IMG/VR virus record: IMGVR_UViG_3300033998_000459
Location: 1 to 31,477 of that record
Source: a virus
Strand: one strand, 5' to 3'
DNA: 31,477 nt
Part shown: positions 9,401-15,761 of the stretch, one piece after another
How the letters are laid out: each line of letters starts with the position of its first letter
How positions within the stretch are numbered: the stretch's first letter is position 1
The notes under the pieces: generated by a model
What the model was told of the DNA's origin: nothing
Databases searched by the model: none
The model's input: the letters and a program-made list of their open reading frames with translations, nothing else
Position numbers and translations under genes: made by a program

Positions 9401-9888
9401 CGCATCGCTGACTGTTCGGCCTGAGCAAAGGCGGCTACCGCATCGGACGCAAAGCTTGCGACCTGGTGTGCCATGGCTGCCAGCGCCCCGGACTCAGCAA
9501 GCTTCCCGAGTTTTGCTTCCAGCGTATTTGCCCCTTCGCCAAGAGAATTGAGTTTTTTACCAGCCTCTTCATACTGTTGTTTGAGCTGTTGCAGTTCATC
9601 TGACTGCGGGTCAAGGCCCTGATCGATGAGCTGGCGCATGGCGGTTTGTAGCGCCTGCTGCTGCTCTTTTAGGCCTTGCGATTCATTGCCCATAAGGCGG
9701 GCAAACTTTGCGGAGGACTGCAATTCATTATTGAGATTGGCAACAATCGCCTTCGTTTGGTCGGAGGAGGGGCCCAGGCTTTTAACGTCCTGGGCGAGTT
9801 TTTTAACATCGGTTTGAGTAGTCTTGAGGTTGGCCAGCGCCTTTCCAACTTCTATTTGTATTTCTAGCCGTAGTTTTTCTTCGGTCAT
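6415..9888 (-). CDS. Tail tape measure protein
   Basis: A 1157-residue protein that sets tail length and is ejected with the DNA. It has an N-terminal coiled-coil region (about 1-130), an Ala-rich hydrophobic stretch with several possible membrane segments near 335-410, a long charged coiled coil from about 430 to 720, further hydrophobic helices around 760-890, and a glycine-zipper segment near the C-terminus (GAAVGAGIGSIVPGIGTAVG). Within the charged coil a unit of about 55-60 residues recurs about three times, with a core like DDLELERDKTLA then AAYYESLI (coding span roughly 8300-7750). At about 0.15 nm per residue the tail would be near 170 nm. The start overlaps the end of the chaperone frame upstream. 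Confidence 0.95.
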   Translation of the reverse strand: MTEEKLRLEIQIEVGKALANLKTTQTDVKKLAQDVKSLGPSSDQTKAIVANLNNELQSSAKFARLMGNESQGLKEQQQALQTAMRQLIDQGLDPQSDELQQLKQQYEEAGKKLNSLGEGANTLEAKLGKLAESGALAAMAHQVASFASDAVAAFAQAEQSAMRLEMAMAMRGDSGGAERLTKFASELQALTGASDDYVKQLAAELAMQGKSEAQIKQILTVAADLSAVTGDDLATSVQELNTTMSGMVGHLGRTIPQLKDLTEEELKAGKAIEVVGKLYAGSAQQMSATSAVAFKRMQETVGDLAEAVGESLAPTFTIAANAVTALAGALANAGPVVKVVMGAAVAALAAGLAALAVKAGIAAAAQWTHFAALQAVNAAMAVMNPLLIAGIAAASAAAIAVTAYAVSQGDSAKAIASGAEANAAAASSYDATAAAADRARAALDAYKDSLKDKTIAELQSVMASLQGQLADYRAKAAGSRYYAEALAETYKQAAVVEALIKQKKDEIASKFKTDWAKAWEEYQSKNSSDPYAAIELERKKKLEEAAAAYIGEANKAVIDQINAYYNTERKKVAESIALAEREQLAKITETRIDDLELERDKTLASFQGTEAARAQIAAYYESLISKTKEDEAKKTAQAAMDAALKAQEFEARLTESQVDDLKVLMDKELALFEGAEEQKARLAAWYAEKIRQTETDEAEKAAQARVTAMRKAFEQQKQMAAQQGDWVQYASSVAQEQAASTEVGKMGGFAGGAAVNPIVMLIEAAAEFALSIENVQKVLNPFKTIFEGARSLLEPLINDALQPLVDLLLEVGQMLSEILAPAISVVATVVRVLSSVLQVAQIPIKAFTQALVWLNDKVIVPVGNAIIDLINGVIQAINNALGWAGVNLRYLDRLKTTAEIANEEVEIKKKMEAVSDQMQAIRDDFEKRRQEINDVYQKNIQSLRKLLEIGALGEAEYDRRVRELNAQKETALSALNQLEKDQLSQLQKIYDQLSKGINVYTQAGSAPSASSAPSAPSTNGLQDAATGALAGAAVGAGIGSIVPGIGTAVGAAIGGAVGAIGGAIGNSFGWWDVGAVELPHDMPGVVHKGEMIVPATFAEGIRSGKLTLGSGASSGKTEVYNITVNVEGSVKTESDLVDSIALALAKKRSRNLLPAGA

Positions 9889-10205
9889 GGCTTTTTCTCA
9901 AGTGTTTCCTGCTCAATAAGGTTTTGCTCATAGGTAAAGGCCGCGAGGACATCGACAGCGACGCTTGGCCAGTCCATCCATCCGCCAGGATAGGGCGGAT
10001 ATTCCAAGAGTTTTACCATGGCGTACCAACTGTATGCCTGGTAAAACGTCTCATCAACATAGATGGGGATGTCCCGGTAGGTAATAAATACCGGCTCCCC
10101 GGTAGCCGGATCGGCCACCCCTGTAGGCAGGAGCATGTCGAGCCGGTCCGGCCGCACTTTTGCCTTATGCTTACCATCCTTAAAAAGACGGTAAGCAATC
10201 CTCAG
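9885..10205 (-). CDS. Tail assembly chaperone, -1 frameshift extension
   Basis: The second half of the tail assembly chaperone, read only after a -1 shift near the end of the upstream gene. The frame is open from the slippery site (first new codon CTG at 10205-10203) to the stop at 9885, adding 106 residues to the 132 of the upstream product, 238 in total. A GTG at 10157 could give a free-standing 90-residue protein, but the 16 codons before it (LRIAYRLF, then KDGKHKAK) read like real protein and have no stop, which fits fusion better. In lambda-like tails the same G/G-T arrangement lies just upstream of the tape measure, as here. It overlaps the tape measure start (ATGA). Confidence 0.82.
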   Translation of the reverse strand: MRIAYRLFKDGKHKAKVRPDRLDMLLPTGVADPATGEPVFITYRDIPIYVDETFYQAYSWYAMVKLLEYPPYPGGWMDWPSVAVDVLAAFTYEQNLIEQETLEKKP

Positions 10206-10212
10206 TTTTTTT
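10169..10212 (-). other. Programmed -1 ribosomal frameshift signal
   Basis: Read on the minus strand, codons CAA AAA AAC are followed by the TGA stop, so the canonical heptamer A AAA AAC (10211-10205) is in the correct frame. After an 8-nt spacer (10204-10197) comes a 12-bp stem, GCUUACCGUCUU (10196-10185) pairing with AGGAUGGUAAGC (10180-10169) around a UUUA loop, with two G-U pairs. Spacer and stem are in the range known to stimulate -1 shifting. The new frame is open for 106 codons. Confidence 0.88.
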
Positions 10213-10600
10213 GGTCAATCTTCTTTTCCAGTTCAGCGCGGAAATGCTCCGCAAGCTCATCGATGAGCTCATCAAATATGATGGGCGCTTCCCAGAGGCT
10301 TTTTGCGTCCGTAATGTGTCGGGTCTCCCCATCGAGCTTGTATGAGAGCCCATCGATACGGATAAGCATGCCGTCGATGATTGCCTTCCTGTCCTGGGTG
10401 ATTACCGTTTCCCCTCCCTCTACACGACCATCAGAGTCGTACCTGAAGCGGAGCTCTGGTTTAGGGAGGAGGCGGCTCTTTAGCGCCGGGGTAGGATTTC
10501 GATATACCACGCTACAGCGGTCCGCCGCAGGGGCGTCCCGGTTGCCGTTAAATTTGGGGACATAGGTCAGTTTTGCGCTAAACTCAAGTTCCATACTCAC
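10202..10600 (-). CDS. Tail assembly chaperone, short (unshifted) form
   Basis: A 132-residue protein two genes upstream of the tape measure and directly after the tail tube gene, the position of lambda G. The C-terminal half is helical and acidic (FDELIDELAEHFRAELEKKI), as usual for proteins that coat the tape measure before tube polymerisation. The two forms of this protein probably occur in an unequal ratio set by the frameshift signal at its 3' end. The start is ambiguous: GTG at 10600 (AAAGGAG about 4 nt upstream) or ATG two codons later at 10594 (spacing about 10). Confidence 0.85.
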   Translation of the reverse strand: MSMELEFSAKLTYVPKFNGNRDAPAADRCSVVYRNPTPALKSRLLPKPELRFRYDSDGRVEGGETVITQDRKAIIDGMLIRIDGLSYKLDGETRHITDAKSLWEAPIIFDELIDELAEHFRAELEKKIDQKN

Positions 10601-10617
10601 AATGCTCCTTTAGCTGC

Positions 10618-11292
10618 TTAGATAGTCCGTTCATAGTAGACAGGGTCAGATACAAAGCGGAACTTACTGGTAAACTCCTGCTTGTTTCCGCTTTCTGCGC
10701 CAAGGTTCACACCGTACAGTTCGATCTGGGCAAAGAGGAAGGCGAGCACTTCCCCGCTTTTGTTGGTGTTGCGGATAACACCACGGATGTAAATTGGCGC
10801 GGAGCTGATCTCGCTCACTGTTACAGTAGTACCACTTTTCTTAATAACCTTGACAAATTGGTTTAAGAGGCCTCCGGTTTCTCCGGTAACTCCCAGGGTA
10901 AAGATTCCCTTCACCTGGCCTTCAGCATCGGCTTTACCTTTCCGATAGGTGTTCACCGTATTGATGAGCCGGGTCGTTTCCACTTCTTTTGCGGAGAAGC
11001 TTGCTGACCAGCTCGTAGCATCAAGGAAGGGGGTTGCGGTGACGAGTTTTGCCTTGTCTCCTACAGCAGGGATTTCCGTACCGTCGGCAGGGAAGAGGTC
11101 CCCTACTTTAAGAGACCCAAAGATGGAGCCAGTGGAGGCTTTGGCGGTGATGAGCCATTCACCCTTGCCCTTTCCAGTACCACCGGCCAGGTCGTCAAAA
11201 GTCTTGGTGCCATCGCCAATCTGCTCGGTACCAAACTCGACCTTTTCGATGGTCGCATCATCTCCAATAAGAGTTAACATTTCAGTAGCCAT
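10618..11292 (-). CDS. Major tail tube protein
   Basis: A 224-residue beta-rich protein with the layout of a siphophage tail tube subunit: an N-terminal strand pair (LTLIGDDATIEKVEFG), a Gly-rich loop, an Asp/Thr-rich middle, and a C-terminal QIELYGVNLGAES segment resembling tube-protein ends. It polymerises around the tape measure to form the tube. There is no sheath gene on either side, so the tail should be non-contractile. It is preceded by two minor tail genes and followed by the chaperone pair, the standard order. Identification is by order and composition rather than a unique motif. Confidence 0.82.
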   Translation of the reverse strand: MATEMLTLIGDDATIEKVEFGTEQIGDGTKTFDDLAGGTGKGKGEWLITAKASTGSIFGSLKVGDLFPADGTEIPAVGDKAKLVTATPFLDATSWSASFSAKEVETTRLINTVNTYRKGKADAEGQVKGIFTLGVTGETGGLLNQFVKVIKKSGTTVTVSEISSAPIYIRGVIRNTNKSGEVLAFLFAQIELYGVNLGAESGNKQEFTSKFRFVSDPVYYERTI

Positions 11293-11294
11293 GA

Positions 11295-11501
11295 TTACCT
11301 CCGTTTATGCTTCTCATCCGGGTCGGCGTTCTTTACACCATCCTCGGTATATAAGGATTCCGCTTGGGCATCCTGATTACTATGACGCTCCATGGTTGTG
11401 CCAAGACGGCTTCTGTACTCGGTAGCCACTAGACGGCCGCCCTCATAGTGATGTATCTTTACTACATCCGGGGCGCTTTTAATTGCATCCTGACTTGTCA
11501 T
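11295..11501 (-). CDS. Small hydrophilic tail-region protein
   Basis: A 68-residue, very polar protein of unknown function (MTSQDAIKSAPDVVKIHHYE then a basic end DEKHKRR). No membrane or known domain is visible. It lies 2 bp upstream of the tail tube gene and has a GAGGA-type ribosome site before its ATG, so it is very likely translated with the tail genes. Confidence 0.72.
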   Translation of the reverse strand: MTSQDAIKSAPDVVKIHHYEGGRLVATEYRSRLGTTMERHSNQDAQAESLYTEDGVKNADPDEKHKRR

Positions 11502-11514
11502 TACGAATTCCTCC

Positions 11515-11952
11515 TTACGGTATATACAGGGTTACCCGCCATTCATCCCGGAGCCACACAACCGCATCGTCTGCAGGGTCTTCATAGAGCGCATCATCCT
11601 GGCCGGTAGCCCATACAATCCGGCTGTCAGGGATTGCTTCAGCCGCCCGCATCAGACGGTTCATCTCGATGCTAGTATCGATGAGGAGGTCCGCCACATC
11701 CAGGTAGTGCTTGAGTGCCCTGTCGCTATCGACACGGGCTGATAGGAGGACGCTCACGGCTAAAGCCTTACGGGACAAACTCCGATCTGCCGGGCTTTTA
11801 CTGAGGGGATAGGGCTTCCGGGGCAGGATGCGGATAACAAGGCCTGGCTCCCGGATCGCGAAGGGGGAGCGCAATACTTTTACGCCAAGCCGCGATACAC
11901 TGGACCGGAGTTGGGATTCAAAAAGGTCTAAAGCTTCTGTAGTAGTCATCAC
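11515..11952 (-). CDS. Putative tail terminator / minor tail protein
   Basis: A 145-residue alpha/beta protein between the gpG-like gene and the tail tube. Size, position and pattern (N-terminal helix ALDLFESQL, then strands around VLRSPFAIREPGLVIRI, and a final strand WRVTLYIP) fit tail terminator proteins, which cap the tube and join it to the head. No catalytic residues are expected. An alternative is a neck protein of the Mu gp37 type. The assignment rests mainly on order. Confidence 0.72.
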   Translation of the reverse strand: MMTTTEALDLFESQLRSSVSRLGVKVLRSPFAIREPGLVIRILPRKPYPLSKSPADRSLSRKALAVSVLLSARVDSDRALKHYLDVADLLIDTSIEMNRLMRAAEAIPDSRIVWATGQDDALYEDPADDAVVWLRDEWRVTLYIP

Positions 11953-11983
11953 CGCCTCCGAAATTGGACATCGTGTCCACTTT

Positions 11984-12553
11984 TCATGACCTCAGCAATT
12001 TCTCTTGCAGGTACGTCTCTAGGTACGTTACCGACTCTGGAGGGAGCCGCATAAAAGGCCGCGCCGGGATAGTAACGGCAGTTCTCAGGATAAAAAGCGG
12101 TAGCGGGTTTTTACTCCCCTTCTCTTGGCCCATGATTACGTTTCCCTGCCTCCAGATTGACCAGCCTGAACCTTTAAGCTGGTCGAGCATTATGCGAGGG
12201 CTCAGATCGGCCCCACGCATAAGACTGCGTACCCAGGGCCCGGCGGGGATTGCCAGGGCCTTACTCCGCACCGGCCGGATCGTCCCGCCGTTATGCAGGA
12301 GCTCCGCCGCCGGGTGATTTGTGCCAACCACAACTTTGCCCGTTTCGGCGCGATAGGTAATTGAGGACAGGAGCTGTCCCCGATCACGCAATGGTTTATT
12401 GCCCTGCTTAACAGACGCCGTAAGTGGCGTATTCTGAGCCCAGGGGCCATTTTCGATATTTTTCTGCACCAGAGAGACCGCCCTATTTCCAATTGCATCC
12501 AGGATGCTAGGGTCTTTTAATCGATCGGCGAGTACATCCAGTATCATGGCCAA
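11984..12553 (-). CDS. Phage virion morphogenesis protein, Mu gpG-like
   Basis: A 189-residue protein of the gpG/HK97-gp10-like morphogenesis family (PF05069 in Mu-type phages), a head-tail joining or tail-completion factor. The motifs are an N-terminal helix pair, PLTASVKQGNKPLRDRGQLL, the strand SITYRAETGKVVVGTNHPAA, and HNGGTIRP. The K-P-L-x-D-x-G-x-L and N-x-x-A-x-x-H-x-G pair is the family hallmark. Its ATG overlaps the end of the gp36-like gene. Confidence 0.88.
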   Translation of the reverse strand: MAMILDVLADRLKDPSILDAIGNRAVSLVQKNIENGPWAQNTPLTASVKQGNKPLRDRGQLLSSITYRAETGKVVVGTNHPAAELLHNGGTIRPVRSKALAIPAGPWVRSLMRGADLSPRIMLDQLKGSGWSIWRQGNVIMGQEKGSKNPLPLFILRTAVTIPARPFMRLPPESVTYLETYLQEKLLRS

Positions 12554-13002
12554 TTCCTCCTGGCAGGCACAGTAAGGGCCCCAAGTGCCGGGCTTTCAGT
12601 GGTAGGTTTTTCTGCTTCCGGATATTCACCATAGGCCGCAATAATAAGATCCTTTGCTTTAAGCCGGTACTCACGGCCCGCCTCTTCATTCCCCAGTGCC
12701 AGATGGAGCTCGTAGATGGTAAAGAGGGTGGTAACCTCGCGGCTCACCGGATCATCAATGTTAAGCGCAAGCCCAAGCCGGCTATAAATGGCGGACACAT
12801 GCAAAACCGCTCGCTCGCTGGCACGGACCACCGTATCGGGCGATCCTTCAGAGAGCTGGTCATACAGGCGCGGTGATAGTCGCGCCTGCACCTCTTCCGC
12901 GGTGATGGGGCTTCCGGTTATGACCGGGCTTTGTGCATAGGCTTTTGTGCCCGCAGTACCCCTGCTTTGCAGTAAGTCATCAAAGTCAGTCAACTCCATC
13001 AC
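12544..13002 (-). CDS. gp36-like head completion protein (DUF1320)
   Basis: A 152-residue, mainly helical protein that fits the DUF1320/Mu gp36 family, thought to complete the head-tail connector. It has the typical N-terminal ITAEEVQARLSPRLYDQLSE, a central helix ASERAVLHVSAIYSRLGLAL, and EVTTLFTIYELHLALG ahead of an E-x-G-R-E-Y-R helix. It follows the capsid gene and overlaps the gpG-like gene, the same neighbours as in Mu-type phages. Confidence 0.84.
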   Translation of the reverse strand: MMELTDFDDLLQSRGTAGTKAYAQSPVITGSPITAEEVQARLSPRLYDQLSEGSPDTVVRASERAVLHVSAIYSRLGLALNIDDPVSREVTTLFTIYELHLALGNEEAGREYRLKAKDLIIAAYGEYPEAEKPTTESPALGALTVPARRNWP

Positions 13003-13017
13003 CGGCCTCGCTCATCC

Positions 13018-13989
13018 TTAGATCAACACCTCAGCCTTCACAATGCCCTTTACATTGGGCACCGGTAAGGGCTTGGATTCTGCGATAATCTTTACGCCCG
13101 AGGGGTCCTGAGTGGTTACAGGCTGGGCGTAGAAGGGCAAGGCCACAAGGCCCGCGTCCATCTGGTCCAGGGCTGCGTAGAGGAGCTTAAAGCCGCTCGA
13201 CCGGTCTACCGCCAGAATAGTTTTTGCAGGGATGGCGCTCACCGCAGTGCCGGTGGTGAGGTCAATGTAATTCGCAGCCAGAAGCTGGATCTTTGCCACA
13301 CCGCCAATACTGATGAAATCGGCTCCAACCTGGGCGATGGAGCTATTGGGCAGGGCGCCGATTTTGTCAACCAGGGCCGCATAGACATCAAAGCCACAAA
13401 GGAACCGCACATCCATGGCAGGGGCAGTTTTCCTCAGGGTGTCGATAATCTGGCCCAGGCTTTTTACAATATCCGCCACCTTGGTGGCTGCGTCGTCCCA
13501 TTTTTTGGTAACGGTCACTGATGCGGGGGTGCCAAAATCGACCTCATAGGTGAGGTACGCGCCAGCATCGGCCCGGAGCGGGTAGGCGATTTTGCCAGTC
13601 AAACTCTGGGCAGAGAGAGCCTCCGCAGTAGCACGGCAGGCCCGGCGGAGATCATCGATCTGATTATCGATGTATGCCTGCTGACCCTGAGGATCGAGTA
13701 GCTTCAGATTGTTAAGGTCTGCGGCACTCAGATAAACACTGGGGTTTACTGGCTGGACTTCGATCATCGAAATCTTACCGCCGGCAGGATTCAGGGGATA
13801 GCTCTGGCTTCCCCGACGAACCACGGGGATATTCCCCGCAGGGAGGTTCAGATCCCGGTACCCTACCACAGGGAAGGGGTGGTTCCGCCGGTCGGTGTAC
13901 AGAAGGTCCATGACCGGAGTCTTGAGCTCAGGCAGCCGCTGAAGGGTGTCAACAATCGACTCACGGGTAAAGAATTTTTTAAGGTCCAT
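13018..13989 (-). CDS. Major capsid protein (lambda gpE-like)
   Basis: A 323-residue capsid subunit with the pattern of the lambda gpE family: an N-terminal arm (MDLKKFFTRESIVDTLQRLP), then VPVVRRG-like strands, QPVNPSVYLSAADLNNLK, and a long helix DPQGQQAYIDNQIDDLRRAC. It has a glycine-poor E-loop region and a C-terminal P-domain strand set with DPSGVKIIAESKPLPVP. It comes straight after a decoration protein and a gpI-like protease, which confirms the head module. Start ATG 13989, preceded by AAAGGAG. Confidence 0.92.
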   Translation of the reverse strand: MDLKKFFTRESIVDTLQRLPELKTPVMDLLYTDRRNHPFPVVGYRDLNLPAGNIPVVRRGSQSYPLNPAGGKISMIEVQPVNPSVYLSAADLNNLKLLDPQGQQAYIDNQIDDLRRACRATAEALSAQSLTGKIAYPLRADAGAYLTYEVDFGTPASVTVTKKWDDAATKVADIVKSLGQIIDTLRKTAPAMDVRFLCGFDVYAALVDKIGALPNSSIAQVGADFISIGGVAKIQLLAANYIDLTTGTAVSAIPAKTILAVDRSSGFKLLYAALDQMDAGLVALPFYAQPVTTQDPSGVKIIAESKPLPVPNVKGIVKAEVLI

Positions 13990-14004
13990 TATAGTCTCCT
14001 TTGT

Positions 14005-14412
14005 TTACGGTACTAGGGAAGGAATTTCACTGGCGGGGGGGGCGTTCACATTGAGGGCGCCGTCAATGGCAAATATGCCCAGTGCTTCCAGGGCATCCAG
14101 GTCGCTCGATGCAGGGGCGCCAATTCCAACTTTGAGCTTGCCGAGGACAACCGTACCATGGCGCAAAACCAGGGCCGCATCATCGGTGCTGGTGTCGCAA
14201 TCCTGAACAAGGACGCCGACCGCTGCGTTAAGTGGCGCATCCCCTAAAGGCTCATACGCTACAAGATCGCCGATGCTATCTTTGGCAACCACAAGCCCTG
14301 CAGCGAGGGTTCCGTTGTCCGTCTTTGCTTTCATGGTTTTTATGACCGGGGGGTGGATGGCGCTAATAACAGAGCTTGCGCCATAATCAATAGTTCCTAA
14401 TACTGCATTCAT
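14005..14412 (-). CDS. Head decoration protein (lambda gpD-like)
   Basis: A 135-residue protein that should bind the outside of the expanded capsid as trimers. It shows the gpD-like pattern of an N-terminal arm, KAKTDNGTLAAGLVVAKDS, a Gly-turn-rich beta core with VGVLVQDCDTSTDDAALVLR, and GTVVLGKLKVG. It lies between the protease and the capsid gene. Near the C-terminus the coding strand has a run of eight C (plus-strand 14035-14042, codons for Ala-Pro-Pro-Ala), a possible slippage spot only a few codons before the stop. Confidence 0.86.
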   Translation of the reverse strand: MNAVLGTIDYGASSVISAIHPPVIKTMKAKTDNGTLAAGLVVAKDSIGDLVAYEPLGDAPLNAAVGVLVQDCDTSTDDAALVLRHGTVVLGKLKVGIGAPASSDLDALEALGIFAIDGALNVNAPPASEIPSLVP

Positions 14413-14429
14413 GTTCTCCTCCTACACTC

Positions 14430-15281
14430 CTACACATGAAGGGTTTTCATGTTGATGGGTTTAATCGGCTCTGGGTCCGAAAGCTGGAGCCGGCCTTCTG
14501 CTACCGGCTGAGGCAGGCTTGCAAGCAGATCCGCCAAGAGGTCAATGGCTGAAACCATTCGCTTAAGTCCGGTATCGTCGGAAAGCTCCAAAGACTCCCG
14601 CACATCCAGGCTGTCTGCCAGAGCCAGCAGGATAGGTTCCTTTGCCTTAGGGATACGCCCCTGAGCCGCCTTAAGGACTGCATCCTTTTTGAGGGCCCGC
14701 AGTTGTGCTTCCAGGGCGACTGCATCAGCCTGCACTGGGTCTTGAGCACTGCCGTCAGCAAGGGCGAGCCCCTCATCCGCCGTAGGGGATTGTACGGACG
14801 TGAAATCTGCTTGTGGTATGGGGGCTGTCTTGGGATCAGGGAGCGACACGGCACCATCAAAATCGCTGGCGGCTATGTCAGGCATGAGCTCCTTATTGAT
14901 AGCGGATACCAGGTCTTTTATAGCCGGAGGTTCTTCGCCCAGATATGCCAGATGATGCAGGTACATCTTGCCGTCTACAGCCCGTCGCTTTGCGCCGATA
15001 GAAACATCTGGGTAGTACCCTTCATCGACCGCTTTAGCAAGCTCGTACTGCTCTTCGATGGTGCCTGATAAGACTTTCGCGACAGGGTCCCAGGTAACCG
15101 ATATGACATTCCCCAGCCTTGGCCGGGCGGGGTCTGGCCAGTGTCCAAAGGTGACTGGCGCCTTACCTATCTCCGGGAAGGTCTCGGCAATCTCCTGCAG
15201 GTCCTTTTCAGTCACAATTTGCGGGTTGTCTGCCGAGCCAAAGATGCCTGGCCTAGCCAGTTCTCGCACTCGTGTTTTCAT
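14430..15281 (-). CDS. Head maturation protease/scaffold, Mu gpI-like
   Basis: A protease with a fused scaffold, as in Mu gpI/Z. The N-terminal 130 residues carry the enzymatic region: VTFGHWPDPARPRLGNVISV with a candidate His, then YYPDVSIGAKRR with a candidate nucleophile Ser and HHLAYLGEEPPAIKDL, resembling the conserved H...S...LG-x-x-P-A pattern of phage prohead proteases. The rest is a charged, helical scaffold (QAEALEAQLRALKKD-type) ending in polar repeats. An in-frame TTG at 15380 would add 33 residues of unlikely composition inside a folded leader, so I prefer ATG 15281 (283 residues), although its ribosome site is weak. Confidence 0.84.
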   Translation of the reverse strand: MKTRVRELARPGIFGSADNPQIVTEKDLQEIAETFPEIGKAPVTFGHWPDPARPRLGNVISVTWDPVAKVLSGTIEEQYELAKAVDEGYYPDVSIGAKRRAVDGKMYLHHLAYLGEEPPAIKDLVSAINKELMPDIAASDFDGAVSLPDPKTAPIPQADFTSVQSPTADEGLALADGSAQDPVQADAVALEAQLRALKKDAVLKAAQGRIPKAKEPILLALADSLDVRESLELSDDTGLKRMVSAIDLLADLLASLPQPVAEGRLQLSDPEPIKPINMKTLHV

Positions 15282-15340
15282 ACTTTGCAGGATACGGTCA
15301 TAGCGGCGGTGATGCTTGAATGTAGCATAAGGGGAGGGCG

Positions 15341-15422
15341 AAAAAACTGAAGCCCCTGCCGGAATTGCACCGGCGAGCAACTGCCCGCTTTTGAGAGCTC
15401 ACACAGGGCTTGCGGAGGCTTC
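15341..15422 (-). ncRNA. Folded leader element ending in a U-tract
   Basis: On the minus strand GAAGCCUC (from 15422) can pair with GGGGCUUC (to 15349), eight pairs with one G-U, enclosing two hairpins: CAAGCCC with GGGCAGUUG (2-nt bulge) and GCCGG-UGCAAUU-CCGGC. The closing stem is followed by AG and six U (15346-15341), like an intrinsic terminator. It lies 60 nt ahead of the protease ATG. I do not recognise it as a named riboswitch; the 17-nt hairpin looks like a tRNA T-arm, but there is no convincing anticodon arm. It could be an attenuator or a small RNA. Confidence 0.42.
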
Positions 15423-15514
15423 TGTTTGAGCATGCCAAATTATCGTCCGGTTTGCTTAAACAGAGCACAACGCAAAAACGGCAAAATTTAGGGGGTTTTT
15501 ATGCGGGAGGTGAA

Positions 15515-15523
15515 ATTATACCA
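15515..15523 (-). promoter_or_regulatory. Candidate extended -10 promoter for head genes
   Basis: The minus strand reads TGGTATAAT, a perfect TGn extended -10 element. There is no good -35 at the right distance. It lies in an inverted repeat AGGTG...CACCT (15508-15526) that could be an operator. A transcript from here would run through the folded leader into the protease, decoration and capsid genes. Confidence 0.4.
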
Positions 15524-15761
15524 CCTAGGCCTATCCGATTGATTTTAGCTGTTAGAATTTCGTTCGAATGGGGGTATTTTTAAGGGGTCTGGGAGGTTAA
15601 TACTGTGATTTTGCAGGTAGTGTTGACAAATGAGGAAATATGGACGATATTTTAGATGGGTGTGATATCCTGCCATATCATATCAAGGTTCACTTGGGAA
15701 AGTGCCTGTAAGAGTTTTCGGCAGGGAAGTATATCTTATAGGACCCAGCGAACCCCTTCAT

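Larger units (their letters stand above)
15282..15761. other. 480-bp non-coding gap between MuF gene and protease gene
   Basis: The only large gap in the window. I see no gene of normal length on either strand. It holds, leftward from the MuF end: a 23-codon reading frame beginning MKGFAGSYKIYF (15690-15761, minus) whose ATG touches the MuF stop, with no other support; a rightward promoter-like pair TTGACA (15623-15628) and GATATT (15646-15651) 17 bp apart; a leftward TGGTATAAT (15515-15523); an imperfect inverted repeat TGTTTGAGC/GCTTAAACA near 15424-15462; and a folded element ending in a T tract (15341-15422). Confidence 0.7.

Noticed and set aside
14035-14042. C8 run near the end of the decoration protein as a programmed frameshift site
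   Set aside because: It is within the last dozen codons, has no slippery heptamer pattern of use and neither alternative frame extends into the next gene meaningfully; kept only as a remark.
14430-15380. Longer protease start at TTG 15380
   Set aside because: The extra 33 residues are unlike gpI-type N-termini and their DNA overlaps the folded leader with its U-tract; ATG 15281 begins the recognisable protein.
15349-15422. A tRNA gene on the minus strand of the non-coding gap
   Set aside because: A T-arm-like hairpin and an 8-bp closing stem are present, but the T-loop lacks the TTC core (it has TGC), there is no 5-bp anticodon stem around a 7-nt loop, and the D-arm is missing.
15349-15422. 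Cobalamin or FMN riboswitch, because of GGTGCAATTCC
   Set aside because: That short motif occurs in both classes, but the other conserved blocks are absent or on the wrong side, and the downstream gene is a phage protease.
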